Assembly (NCBI GenBank): GCA_041394265.1
Contig: JAWKIO010000005.1
Coordinates: 2,046,001-2,110,000 of the forward strand
Length of the DNA stretch: 64,000 nucleotides
From: Acidimicrobiales bacterium
GTDB lineage: Bacteria > Actinomycetota > Acidimicrobiia > Acidimicrobiales > SZUA-35
Direction: 5' to 3'
Shown: positions 42,624 to 51,297 of the stretch, piece after piece
How the letters are laid out: each line of letters opens with the position of its first letter
Position numbering within the stretch: the stretch's first letter is position 1
Made by a program: the position numbers and the translations under genes
Notes under the pieces: generated by a model
Told to the model about the DNA's origin: nothing
The model's database searches: none
What the model saw: only the letters and a program-made list of their open reading frames with translations

Positions 42624-44480
42624 ATGTCGACCTTCGACGACGCAAACATCGGTTCGAAACAGATCGTCGTGATCGGGGTCTCCGGTTCCGGGAAGTCGAC
42701 CGTCGGCGCCGCGCTGGCGAAGCGGCTCGGGCGGACCTTCGTCGATGGCGACGACCTCCACTCGGCCGACGCTGTGGCCCTGATGACCGCTGGCACTCCA
42801 CTCACCGACGCCGACCGTTGGCCGTGGCTGGCTCGCATTCGCTCCGTGCTGCGGGGCGACGAGCCGGTGGTGATCGCCTGCTCGGCGCTTCGGCGTCGGT
42901 ACCGGGATCTGCTGCGCCAATCTGGCAACGTCGTGTTCGTCCACCTCGACATCGATGAACAGGAGGCGGAGGACCGGCTCGGGCAACGGCAGGGACACTT
43001 CATGCGAGCCGGCATGGTGCAGAGCCAGTTCGACGCGCTCGAGCGAGCGTCGGCCGACGAGACCGATGTCGCAGTGGTCGGCGAGGGCGATCTCGAGATG
43101 GTCGTCGACCGCGCCGCTGCCCTCGTACGCGATCTCCAGCCGGGAGCATCGACCGTCCCCCTCCTCGCGGAAGGCTCGCCCGATCACCGGATCGATCGAG
43201 CCGAGCTCGATGCGCTGGTGGTCGATCTCGCCCGAACCGAGATCCTCGACCGCGGCTGTCGGCGTGTGCTCCTGGTGCCGCCGGACCAGACCCGGCTGCA
43301 CTCCCAGGCCGGACCCATCACCGTCCGGCTCCGAGACGAGCTGATGGCCGCCGGCTGTGAGGTCGGCGTCCTCCCAGCGCTCGGCACTCATGTGGCCATG
43401 GGTGATGACGCAGCAGCACTCCTCTTCGGTACGGGACTGCGCGCCGACGAGCTGCTGGTGCACGACTGGCGCGACGGGCTGCGGCATCGTGGCGAAATCA
43501 GGGCGGACGAAGTCGCTGCGGTCACGGCGGGGCGCTTCGTCGAGCCGGTCGATGTCGCCGTCGACGCCCAGCTGTTCGAGGACTGGGACCTCGTCGTGTC
43601 CGTCGGTCAGGTGGTCCCCCACGAAGTGATCGGCATGGCCAACTTCACCAAGAACCTGATCGTCGGTCTCGGTGGTGCCCCCACGATTCATCGCAGCCAC
43701 TGGGTCGGTGCCGTCTGCGGAATGGAGTCGATCATGGGGCGGGCGTCGAGCCCGGTCCGCGACCTCCTCGATGCGGCCTTCGATCGGTTCGTGGCGCCCG
43801 ACGTCGATGTTCTCTGGTTGCTGAGCGTCGTCGAGGACACCGCCGATGGTGCTGCCCTTCGTGGCCTGTTCGCCGGGCGTGGCGGGTCGGACGAGTCCGG
43901 TGGCGCCGCCTACCGGGCCGCAGCAGCCTTGGCCGCTCAGGTCAACGTCGAGGTGGTCGAGGCTCCGCTCGATCGAGCGGTGTGTTGGCTCGACCCCGAG
44001 GAGATGCACAGCACCTGGCTCGGCAACAAGGCGATCTATCGCACCCGAATGGCGATGGCCGACGAGGGCGAACTCGTGGTCCTGGCGCCCGGCGTTCGCC
44101 GCTTCGGTGAGGACGACCAAGTCGACGCCCTGATTCGGCGTCACGGCTACCGAGGGACGCCGGCGACGATGGCAGCGGTCGACGCCGATCCCGCGCTCGC
44201 TGCCAACCTCAGCGCCGCCGCTCACCTGATCCATGGCAGTTCCGAGGGACGGTTCCGGATCGTGTACTGCACCGACCCGGCGACGGGCGGTCTGACCGAG
44301 CAGGAGGTCACGTCCGTGGGCTTCGAATGGCGACCGCTCGCCGACGAACTCGACCGCCTCGGAGTCACTGGCACCGAACCGACGGGCCCACGCGCTGACC
44401 GCGACGGTGCGCCGTACTTCTACGTCGCCAACCCGGCGCTCGGCCTGTGGAGCGTGGGTGACGTGCGTACCAGCGGCTGA
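42624..44480 (+). CDS. Fusion: gluconate kinase + LarA-type nickel epimerase (predicted mannonate/gluconate 2-epimerase-kinase)
   Basis: 618-residue two-domain protein. Residues 12-172 are a GntK-type gluconate kinase: Walker A GVSGSGKST (18-26), DGDDLHSADAVALMTAGTPL (41-60), and CSALRRRYRD. Residues 185-618 resemble the LarA/DUF2088 nickel-pincer racemase family: His256 in ALGTHVAMG, His333 in VVPHEVIGM, Lys343 in FTKNLIVGLGG at the cofactor-tether position, and His356/His359. D-Mannonate and D-gluconate are C2 epimers, so the C-terminal domain could turn mannonate from the SDR into gluconate and the N-terminal domain could phosphorylate it to 6-phosphogluconate. Domain identity is seen; the joint reaction is inferred. 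ATG 42624 has a GGGGAG site. Confidence 0.85.
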   Translation: MSTFDDANIGSKQIVVIGVSGSGKSTVGAALAKRLGRTFVDGDDLHSADAVALMTAGTPLTDADRWPWLARIRSVLRGDEPVVIACSALRRRYRDLLRQSGNVVFVHLDIDEQEAEDRLGQRQGHFMRAGMVQSQFDALERASADETDVAVVGEGDLEMVVDRAAALVRDLQPGASTVPLLAEGSPDHRIDRAELDALVVDLARTEILDRGCRRVLLVPPDQTRLHSQAGPITVRLRDELMAAGCEVGVLPALGTHVAMGDDAAALLFGTGLRADELLVHDWRDGLRHRGEIRADEVAAVTAGRFVEPVDVAVDAQLFEDWDLVVSVGQVVPHEVIGMANFTKNLIVGLGGAPTIHRSHWVGAVCGMESIMGRASSPVRDLLDAAFDRFVAPDVDVLWLLSVVEDTADGAALRGLFAGRGGSDESGGAAYRAAAALAAQVNVEVVEAPLDRAVCWLDPEEMHSTWLGNKAIYRTRMAMADEGELVVLAPGVRRFGEDDQVDALIRRHGYRGTPATMAAVDADPALAANLSAAAHLIHGSSEGRFRIVYCTDPATGGLTEQEVTSVGFEWRPLADELDRLGVTGTEPTGPRADRDGAPYFYVANPALGLWSVGDVRTSG

Positions 44481-44487
44481 TCTCGTC

Positions 44488-45522
44488 CTACCCGTCGAAT
44501 TCACTCAGTCGTCGTGAGGCGACGGTGTCGGACAGGAGCTTGTGATCGTGGGGGAGCTGACCGGCGTGCACTGCGGCGCGGAGGTAGCGGTGCATTAGGA
44601 CCGCCACCCGGGTGGCGGCGAACAGCCGGTACCAGTCGAGATCGGCCAGCTGGCGCCCCGAGACCTGTTCGTAGTGGCGAACTGCAGCGTCGTCGTCGAG
44701 AAAGCCAGGCAACGGCGGCAGACCGGCACCGGTGATCCGCATGTGGTTCATCTCGAGGAGCCAGACGACGTCGTGCTCCGGAGATCCGATCGATGCGAGC
44801 TCCCAGTCGAGCAGCGCCACGGGTGTGAACCCGGTCGCTGACACGATGACGTTGGCCGGTCGAGCATCACCCCACAGCAGCACCTCGTCACTCGGCTCGG
44901 GGGGGTCATCACCCAACCGCTCGAGCGCAGCGTCGATCGACGACGGCCATCGCTCGCCGCGATCCCACGCCCAGAGCTGCCGGAGCCCGTCGACGGCCAC
45001 AGCGTTCGAGTCTTGGGCTCCCGCGCGCCGCACCGGTTCGAGCGACGGTTGGGCGATGTCGGTTCGGTGCACGGCGGCGAGCACGTCGAGCAACGAGGTG
45101 AAGAACTGTCGCCGGTCTGCACTCGAGGCATCGCGGAGAAACCCCGATTCGGCGAAGGTCGGGCGGTCGTCACGCGGGATGCGACCTTCGATGTGAGCCA
45201 TCACGAAGGCCGGTCGCCCCAGCCGGTCGCCGGCGGCGTCGAAGCCGAGCACTCGCGGCACGGGCGTCTCGGGTTGGTCGGTCAGCGTGCGGAGGCACGC
45301 AACCTGCCGCCCGAGGTCGTAGCTCGGGAACATCGCGGCGCGATCGGGCTGGAGACGGATGACGACCTGTGCTGGGTCGTCGAGACCCGTTCGCACCAAC
45401 CAGGTCTCGTTCGACCAACCGCCCGACGTCGGTCGGTCGATCTCGAGCGCCGTCGGGTCGACGGTCGTGCCAAGGCAGTCGGACAACCAGTCGGCAAGCT
45501 GATCCGCCAGTTGGGGAGGCAC
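44488..45522 (-). CDS. APH-family phosphotransferase (ACAD10-like)
   Basis: 344-residue kinase-fold protein. The segment PTSGGWSNETWLV is the nucleotide loop. The catalytic loop is LLWGDARPANVIV, with Trp in place of the usual His before Gly-Asp, as in ACAD10-like members. The metal motif is LLDWELASIGSPEHDVVWLL. GTG 45522 is chosen as start because it lies 5 bases after the LLM gene; any earlier start would overlap that gene. Substrate unknown; close relatives sit beside acyl-CoA or hydroxy-acid catabolic genes. Confidence 0.8.
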   Translation of the reverse strand: MPPQLADQLADWLSDCLGTTVDPTALEIDRPTSGGWSNETWLVRTGLDDPAQVVIRLQPDRAAMFPSYDLGRQVACLRTLTDQPETPVPRVLGFDAAGDRLGRPAFVMAHIEGRIPRDDRPTFAESGFLRDASSADRRQFFTSLLDVLAAVHRTDIAQPSLEPVRRAGAQDSNAVAVDGLRQLWAWDRGERWPSSIDAALERLGDDPPEPSDEVLLWGDARPANVIVSATGFTPVALLDWELASIGSPEHDVVWLLEMNHMRITGAGLPPLPGFLDDDAAVRHYEQVSGRQLADLDWYRLFAATRVAVLMHRYLRAAVHAGQLPHDHKLLSDTVASRRLSEFDG

Positions 45523-45527
45523 CCCGC

Positions 45528-46598
45528 TCAGCGCCAGCTCCTGAGCTCGGGGAGCACCTCGCTGGCGAAGAGCCGCATCGACGCCTCGGCCTCGGCGAAG
45601 GGGATGCCACCGAAGCGGAAGGCAGGCGCCGCCTCGAACGGGCCGAGCAGTTCCCACCGCCAACGATATTTCTCGATGATCTCGTCCGGTGTGCCCGAAG
45701 CTGTTGCCTGCAGGAACCCGTCGAGGAAGCCCGACGCTCCCATGCGCTTGAGCGCACCGGCCGCACCGGCGTAGGCCTCGTAGCCGACCATTCCCTTGAA
45801 GTGGTCGCCCATGATCTCGTAGTGCTCGAGCACGCTCTCGAGATAGGACGCGATGTACTGATGACCCCGTTCGACGGCAACCGCCGAGTCGTCGGTGCAG
45901 TAGACGAAGTCACAGATCAGCGGGGGAGGCGGCTCCTCGGCGTGCATAGCCCGGAAGTGGTTCCGCCACGTCTCGATCTGGGGCAGCCGACCCTCCCACG
46001 ATCGGTCGGCGAACATCACCATGGCCGCCTTCAGCCGGGCGGCCGATTCGAGCGAGTCCTCCGAGGTGGCCACGGCGTAGGTTCGGCCGGCGAACGATCG
46101 CTCGGGTGCGGGCCGGATCGGCGTGCGTGGTTGCGGGTAGTACGGCCCGTCGCCTTCGATGAAGCCGGATTCGAGAGCGGCCTGAACCATGAGCGCGCCC
46201 TCGTCGAAGCGGCCGCGGGACTCGTCCATCTCGATGCCACGGAAGTGGCTGTACTCCCGGCGGCTGAGGCCTCGACCCATGCCGAACCTCACCCGACCTC
46301 CCGCAATGTGGTCGAGCAGCGCGACCTTCTCGGCCACTCGCAGCGGCTCATTCCACGGCATGATGACCGCCGCGGTACCGACGTCGATCCGCTCGGTGGC
46401 AGCAGCGATCGCCGACAGCCACTGGGTGTTGTCGGGGCAGAACGAGTAGTCGTAGAAGTGATGCTCGACGGCCCAGACGACGTCGAAGCCGAGCTCCTCG
46501 GCCAACAACGCCAGGCGGGTGTCCTCGCGGTACACCTGACCGTCACTGATGTCCTCCCAGCCGTGACTGGCGAAAAGGGTCTGTACTCCGACGTCCAT
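45528..46598 (-). CDS. LLM class flavin-dependent oxidoreductase
   Basis: 356-residue bacterial luciferase-like TIM-barrel flavoprotein: ALLAEELGFDVVWAVEHHFYDYSFCPDN, TERIDVGTAAVIMPWNEPLRVAEKVALLDHIAGGRVRFGMGRGLSRREY. Such enzymes use FMN or F420 for monooxygenation or hydride transfer. A GGAGGAGG site precedes ATG 46598. Co-directional with the APH gene 5 bases downstream and divergent from an NTF2-like gene. Confidence 0.87.
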   Translation of the reverse strand: MDVGVQTLFASHGWEDISDGQVYREDTRLALLAEELGFDVVWAVEHHFYDYSFCPDNTQWLSAIAAATERIDVGTAAVIMPWNEPLRVAEKVALLDHIAGGRVRFGMGRGLSRREYSHFRGIEMDESRGRFDEGALMVQAALESGFIEGDGPYYPQPRTPIRPAPERSFAGRTYAVATSEDSLESAARLKAAMVMFADRSWEGRLPQIETWRNHFRAMHAEEPPPPLICDFVYCTDDSAVAVERGHQYIASYLESVLEHYEIMGDHFKGMVGYEAYAGAAGALKRMGASGFLDGFLQATASGTPDEIIEKYRWRWELLGPFEAAPAFRFGGIPFAEAEASMRLFASEVLPELRSWR

Positions 46599-46790
46599 TC
46601 GTCCTCCTCCGGTCGTGATGATCGCGGCCTCGCCGCACCGAGGCACGCTACTCCGACGCCTCGATCGGCGCCGGTGGGCGGTCGTTCCTCGCTGTTCTTC
46701 GGGTCGCCGAGCGGAACGGCGAGCTAGGTTCGGCTCTGCACCCGAGCGCCCACATCCCAGCGGTTGCTCGATCGAGAGGAGATCGCCCGT

Positions 46791-47168
46791 ATGACCACCC
46801 CGTCCCCCGAAACGGTCGTGCGTCGCTACCTGGCCGAGATGTACAACGAACGACGGCTCGATCTTGCACCGGAGCTGATCGCCGACCCCGAGATCCGCCA
46901 TGCCCCGGGTGAGACCCGAGTGCTGACCCTGGCCGAGAACATCGAGCGCCTGGAGAAGATGTTCGAACTCTGCCCCGTCTTGCGGTTCGAGCCGGAGCTG
47001 GTGATCGTGCAGGACGACCTCGTCTCGGTCGCCTGGAACGGCTGGTCGACCCAGACCGATGGGCGCTCCTACGAGTTCGCGGCGGTCGAGATCTTCCGCG
47101 TCGTCGACGGCAAGATCACCGAGATCTGGAATTCGCGGGAAGCCAAGGGCCGTTGGGGGTCGACCTGA
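46791..47168 (+). CDS. SnoaL/NTF2-like protein
   Basis: 125-residue cone-fold protein: VVRRYLAEMYNERRLDLAPELIADPEIRHAPGE, and the usual end EFAAVEIFRVVDGKITEIWNSREA of ester-cyclase-like SnoaL proteins. Start ATG 46791 with a GAGAGGAG site. It stands alone, divergent from the LLM gene, just before the SDR-NTF2 operon that holds three more relatives. May bind or isomerise a small organic ligand. Confidence 0.82.
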   Translation: MTTPSPETVVRRYLAEMYNERRLDLAPELIADPEIRHAPGETRVLTLAENIERLEKMFELCPVLRFEPELVIVQDDLVSVAWNGWSTQTDGRSYEFAAVEIFRVVDGKITEIWNSREAKGRWGST

Positions 47169-47187
47169 CGCCCCAGTGGCATCACCT

Positions 47188-47215
47188 CGACAGATAAAAT
47201 TTGTAACATTAGTGT
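47188..47215 (+). promoter_or_regulatory. Candidate promoter of SDR-NTF2-LLM operon
   Basis: TCGACA (47188-47193), 16 bases, TAGTGT (47210-47215), in a locally A+T-rich stretch. It lies 43 bases before the TTG start at 47258. The 5' leader carries GGGAGG (47245-47250), which decides that start. Confidence 0.45.
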
Positions 47216-47257
47216 CCTGTTTCGGCACACAGACGTACACAAGTGGGAGGATGCAGG

Positions 47258-48100
47258 TTGGAAGCGAACGAGCTTGCTGCCGTCGTGACGGGTGGTGCCA
47301 GTGGGATCGGTGAAGGCATCGTCCGTCGGCTGGTCGCCGATGATCATCGGTGTGTGATCGCCGACCTCCAGGTGGAGCGAGCGACATCGCTCGCCGATGA
47401 ACTCGGCGATGGTGTCGTTGCCATCCGTACCGACGTCACGAACGAAGCCGACGTCGCCGCTGCGGTCGACACGGCGGTCGAACGGTTCGGTCGGCTCGAC
47501 GCCATGTTCAACAACGCCGGGATGCTCGGCGTGGTCGGCTCGATCGTCGACCACGAATTGGCCGACTGGAATCGGACCATCGAAGTCCTCCAGACCAGTG
47601 TGTTCCTCGGTATTCGCGAGGCGGCCAGGGTGATGATCCCGGCTGGCGGGGGAGCGATCGTCAACACGGCCAGCACGGCCGGTGTGCGCGGTGGTCTCGG
47701 CCCTCATGCCTACACCGCGGCGAAGTTCGCGGTCGTCGGTCTGACCGAGTCGACTGCGGTCGAGCTCTCGGCCCACAACATCCGGGTCAATGCGATCGCG
47801 CCGGGCCGCACGGTGAGTGGGCTCACCGCTGGTCTGGTCGCTGGTGATCCCGACGACGAGGCGACCACCGCAACCCACATGGCGAACCGTTCGGTGATCG
47901 GGCGAGCAGCGTTTCCCGCCGACATCGCCGCTGCGGCGGTGTTCCTCGCCAGTGAGCAGTCCTGGTACGTGAACGGAGCATGCCTGGTCATCGACGGAGC
48001 AGGTGAAAGCCTTGGCGACAAGGCCCGCAGCCACTTCGGGATGCCCAACTCGTTGGTCGGGCCGGCCATCCGGCGCTCGCCGTCGGGAGGAGAGGCATGA
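47258..48100 (+). CDS. SDR family oxidoreductase
   Basis: 280-residue short-chain dehydrogenase: nucleotide motif TGGASGIGEGIVRRL, FNNAGMLG, catalytic Ser in NTASTAG and Tyr-x3-Lys in AYTAAKFA, ending in SWYVNGACLVIDGA. I choose the rare TTG start at 47258 because GGGAGG lies 7 bases upstream; an in-frame GTG at 47243 would overlap that site. First gene of a six-gene operon in which each gene overlaps the next by four bases. Substrate is an alcohol or ketone, unknown. Confidence 0.85.
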   Translation: MEANELAAVVTGGASGIGEGIVRRLVADDHRCVIADLQVERATSLADELGDGVVAIRTDVTNEADVAAAVDTAVERFGRLDAMFNNAGMLGVVGSIVDHELADWNRTIEVLQTSVFLGIREAARVMIPAGGGAIVNTASTAGVRGGLGPHAYTAAKFAVVGLTESTAVELSAHNIRVNAIAPGRTVSGLTAGLVAGDPDDEATTATHMANRSVIGRAAFPADIAAAAVFLASEQSWYVNGACLVIDGAGESLGDKARSHFGMPNSLVGPAIRRSPSGGEA

Positions 48101-48555
48101 GCCTCGATGCTCGGCTCGAGGATCGGTTCGCGATCCAGGAGCAGATGTATCGCTACGCCAGAGCAACCGACTGGCTCGACACCGAACGACACCGAGAAGT
48201 GTTCGTATCCGACTGTGTGTTCGCCTCGCCGCACAGCGGCGACATGCACGGTGTCGAGACCGTGGTCGACTGGATGAACCGGGCGCTCGAACCCTTCGAG
48301 GCCACCCAGCATCTGATCGGCAACATCTCCATCACCTTCACCGGCGACGACACCGCCGAGGCCGTCAGCTATGTGCGGGCGTGGCATCGCTGGCGTGACC
48401 ACGACAAGCCCGACATGGTGTTGTGGGGCGAATACCACGACCGTTGGGTCCGCACGGCCTCGGAGTGGCGAATCGCCGAACGCCGCGTACTGGAAGCCGG
48501 CATCGAGCCCCGTCGTGGCGGCGGCGCGGTGAATCCGAGAAGGGCAAAGGAATGA
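48097..48555 (+). CDS. SnoaL/NTF2-like protein
   Basis: 152-residue cone-fold protein: EDRFAIQEQMYRYARATDWLDTERHREVFVSDCVF, and YHDRWVRTASEWRIAERRVLEAG near the C-terminus. This is the SnoaL_4 type, related to ring-hydroxylating dioxygenase beta subunits and to scytalone dehydratase. ATGA overlaps with both neighbours. May be a dehydratase, an isomerase, or a binding partner of the adjacent LLM enzyme. Confidence 0.83.
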   Translation: MSLDARLEDRFAIQEQMYRYARATDWLDTERHREVFVSDCVFASPHSGDMHGVETVVDWMNRALEPFEATQHLIGNISITFTGDDTAEAVSYVRAWHRWRDHDKPDMVLWGEYHDRWVRTASEWRIAERRVLEAGIEPRRGGGAVNPRRAKE

Positions 48556-49424
48556 AGTTCGGCGTGGTGTTTCCCCAAACCGAGGTCTCCCAGGATCCCG
48601 AGGCCCTCCCGGCGATCACCCGTGCGGTGGAGCAAGCAGGCTACGACTCGCTGTTGTTCTACGACCATGTGGTCGGGGCCGAGCACGCCGACCGCGAGCC
48701 TGCGCTGTGGGGTCCCTACACCGAGAACGATCCCTTCCACGATCCATTCGTGGCGATGGGCTATGCCGCCGCAATCACCGAGCGCATCGAACTCGCGACT
48801 GGCGTGCTCATCCTTCCGCAACGTCAGACGGTGCTGGTCGCCCAGCAAGCGGCCGACGTCGATCTGTTGTCCCACGGTCGGCTTCGGCTCGGTGTCGGCA
48901 CGGGATGGAACTGGGTCGAGTACGACGCGCTCGGGCAGGACTTCGCCACTCGCGGACCTCGGCTGACCGAACAGGTCGAGCTGTTGCGGCGGCTGTGGAC
49001 CGAACCGCTCGTCACGTTCACCGGTAGGTTCGACACGATCGAGCGCGGCTGCATCAACCCTCGACCGCTGCGACCGATCCCTGTGTGGTTCGGCGGTTTC
49101 GGCGAACGAGCGTTCCAGCGGGCGGCTGCGCTGGGCGACGGCTTCTCGTTCGCCGACGACGTCGACACTGCGCTCGAGGGACTCGAACGAATGACGACCC
49201 TCATCGCCGACGCCGGTCACGACCTCGACGGATTCGGTCGGGAGCTGATCATGACCCGAGCCCGATCGGCGGCCGAGGTCGTCGAGACGGCCGAGCGGTG
49301 GCAGGAGGTGGGCGGCACCGGCGTCTCCGTGCTCACGATGAAGGTCGGACTCCCGCATGCTGGAGCGCACGTCGACTACCTCGCCGAGGTCAAAGCGGCG
49401 ATCGACGAGCGGTTCGGCTCATGA
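48552..49424 (+). CDS. LLM class F420-dependent oxidoreductase
   Basis: 290-residue luciferase-like protein of the F420-dependent type: MKFGVVFPQTEVSQDPEALPAITRAVEQAGYDSLLFYDHVVG, then LATGVLILPQRQTVLVAQQAADVDLLSHGRLRLGVGTGWNWVEYDAL and PIPVWFGGFGERAFQRAAALGDGF. These are hallmarks of actinobacterial F420 oxidoreductases. Coupled by ATGA to the neighbouring NTF2-like genes. Confidence 0.88.
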   Translation: MKFGVVFPQTEVSQDPEALPAITRAVEQAGYDSLLFYDHVVGAEHADREPALWGPYTENDPFHDPFVAMGYAAAITERIELATGVLILPQRQTVLVAQQAADVDLLSHGRLRLGVGTGWNWVEYDALGQDFATRGPRLTEQVELLRRLWTEPLVTFTGRFDTIERGCINPRPLRPIPVWFGGFGERAFQRAAALGDGFSFADDVDTALEGLERMTTLIADAGHDLDGFGRELIMTRARSAAEVVETAERWQEVGGTGVSVLTMKVGLPHAGAHVDYLAEVKAAIDERFGS

Positions 49425-49879
49425 CCGGATCCGAGCAACTGGTAGCCCGAGCCGCCATTCATGATGAGCTGTGCCGGCTCGCGCTCGCACAGGACGATCG
49501 CGACTGGCCGACGCTGACCGACTGCTACTGCGTTGACGCGGTCTACCGCCACCCAGGCGGTGAGCTGGTGGGGGTCGAGGCGATCGTGGAGCGCACGCGA
49601 GTGGCGCTCTCTCCGCTCGATGCGAGTCAGCATCTCCTCGGCACGATCCTCGTCGCCGTCGACGGTGAGACCGCAACCAGCAGCACCTACTTCCAAGCCC
49701 AGCACGTCAAGGTCGGAACGCCCGGCGGTGATCACCTCATCATCGCCGGGACCTACCGTGATCGCTGGAGCTACGAGAACGGTCGGTGGCAGATCGCGGA
49801 ACGAGTGCAGACCTACTCGTGGCGCGACGGCAATCCCGAGGTGACCCGCCGAGATCGACCGCCGACGGAGGCATCGTGA
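49421..49879 (+). CDS. SnoaL/NTF2-like protein
   Basis: 152-residue SnoaL_4-type protein: AIHDELCRLALAQDDRDWPTLTDCYCVDAVY, SQHLLGTILVAVDGETATSSTYFQAQHV, and YRDRWSYENGRWQIAERVQTYSW. Second NTF2-like protein of the operon, similar in length to the first but divergent in sequence. Coupled on both sides. Confidence 0.83.
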   Translation: MTGSEQLVARAAIHDELCRLALAQDDRDWPTLTDCYCVDAVYRHPGGELVGVEAIVERTRVALSPLDASQHLLGTILVAVDGETATSSTYFQAQHVKVGTPGGDHLIIAGTYRDRWSYENGRWQIAERVQTYSWRDGNPEVTRRDRPPTEAS

Positions 49880-50712
49880 CGCACGCATCGACCGGTTGGG
49901 TGTTCTGGGCAGGAACGGTCGGCTTCGGCGTCCCCGTGTTCGACCGACTCGAAGCCGCGGCCGCTGTCGACGTCCAACGATTCTCGATTACACCGCTCGA
50001 TGTCGAGTGGGCCGGCAACAACGGCGTCGGACCGAAAGAGCTGGGGCGGCGCATCAACGCATCGGGGTACGACATCGTCATGGATCCACTCGTGAACTGG
50101 TACGGCGGTGATCCACACCCCGGATCGAGATTCGGCCGGTTCTCGGCCGACGACACCTTGCGCATGTGCGAGAACGTTGGCGCCGTCTCGGTCAACATCA
50201 TCGGCCAGCCCGAACACGACGCCACGCTCGATCAGCTGGTGACAGCGTTTGCTGCCGTGTGCGACCGGGTGCGTGAGATCGGTGCCGAGGCGACGCTCGA
50301 GTTCACCCCGATCAGCGCGATCGCCACGCTCTCGCAGGGGTGGGACATCGTTCGCGCCGCCGATCATCCTTCGGGTGGGTTGCTGTTCGACACGTGGCAC
50401 TTCGATCGTTCCGGCGGCGACCTGGCAACCCTGGCGTCGGTACCAGGCGATCGGATCTTCTCGGTGCAGGTCGCTGACGCTCGCCCCGAGATCACCGACA
50501 ACGTTCGGGCGGACACCATCCACCGAATGCTTCCCGGCGACGGCACCATCGATCTTGGTGCCGTACTCGCCACGTTGCATCGAATCGGTGGGCTCCGTTG
50601 GGTCGGGACCGAAGTGATCTCCCCCGAACTCGAAGCGATGGACCCTGCGACCGCCGCTCGGCTCGCCGACGGTCGAGTGCGTGAGCTCCTGGCCGGAATC
50701 GAGGACGCATGA
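49876..50712 (+). CDS. Xylose-isomerase-like TIM-barrel protein
   Basis: 278-residue AP-endonuclease-2/sugar phosphate isomerase-epimerase fold protein. Metal-site Glu and His candidates lie in ATLEFTPISA, LLFDTWHFDRSGGD, FSVQVADARPE and RWVGTEVISPE. Starts at GTG 49876 overlapping the previous TGA (GTGA). Members isomerise or epimerise sugars, or act on cyclitols and aromatic intermediates; the LLM/SDR context argues against ordinary sugar metabolism, but that is inference. Confidence 0.8.
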   Translation: MTHASTGWVFWAGTVGFGVPVFDRLEAAAAVDVQRFSITPLDVEWAGNNGVGPKELGRRINASGYDIVMDPLVNWYGGDPHPGSRFGRFSADDTLRMCENVGAVSVNIIGQPEHDATLDQLVTAFAAVCDRVREIGAEATLEFTPISAIATLSQGWDIVRAADHPSGGLLFDTWHFDRSGGDLATLASVPGDRIFSVQVADARPEITDNVRADTIHRMLPGDGTIDLGAVLATLHRIGGLRWVGTEVISPELEAMDPATAARLADGRVRELLAGIEDA

Positions 50713-51196
50713 CAACCACTCCCTCGTCGTCCGAATGGCGAGCCGCCGTCGACGAACTCGCCTCCGAAACCTCGTGGCGACCTATACCGACGCCATCAAT
50801 CGCCTTGCCGTCGACGAGGCCATTCGCACGTATGCCGACGAGTCGACCTTCACCATGATGGATCGTCCGACAGTCGTTGGGCGCGACGCGATCGAGGCCG
50901 TGCTCCAGGCCACCGTTGCCCGCTACGAGCTGATCACCCAGTTGGTGCACAGCGGTGTGGTGCGGTTGGACGGTGACCGAGCCAGGGCCCGATGGCAGGT
51001 GACCGAACTGCAGGTGATGCTCGACGGGACACGTCGGTTCGTCGTCGGTCGCTACGAAGACGAACTCGCACGATTCCCGGAGGGATGGCGGTTCGTCGGC
51101 CGCAGATTCGTTGCCCGCTACCTCGGCGACCTCGACCTGTCCGGGCCGGTGATGGCTGACGGCCCGACATCGTTCGATCTCTGGGACCAGCGCTGA
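50709..51196 (+). pseudogene. SnoaL/NTF2-like gene with single-base frameshift
   Basis: ATG 50709 overlaps the previous TGA, as at the other joints of this operon. It reads MTTTPSSSEWRAAVDELA and then loses similarity. In the next frame from 50762 it reads LRNLVATYTDAINRLAVDEAIRTYADESTFTM and continues to FDLWDQR at 51196. Restoring one C in the run at 50761-50763 joins the frames as DELALRNLVATYTD. Without repair, an internal ATG at 50735 gives an Arg-rich N-terminus. Either a real mutation or a sequence error in the last gene of the operon. Confidence 0.7.
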
Positions 51197-51297
51197 CGAT
51201 CGCCGGGGCTTTTTCTTCCGAGCTGTCGAATTCGGGAGGGTCGACGCGTCATCCTTGGTGTCGGCGACGGTCGTCGGCACGGAGAAGGAGATCTGGC

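Noticed and set aside
51197..51230. T-rich stretch after the frameshifted NTF2 gene as terminator
   Set aside because: CTTTTTCTT is present but I could not form a convincing stem before it.
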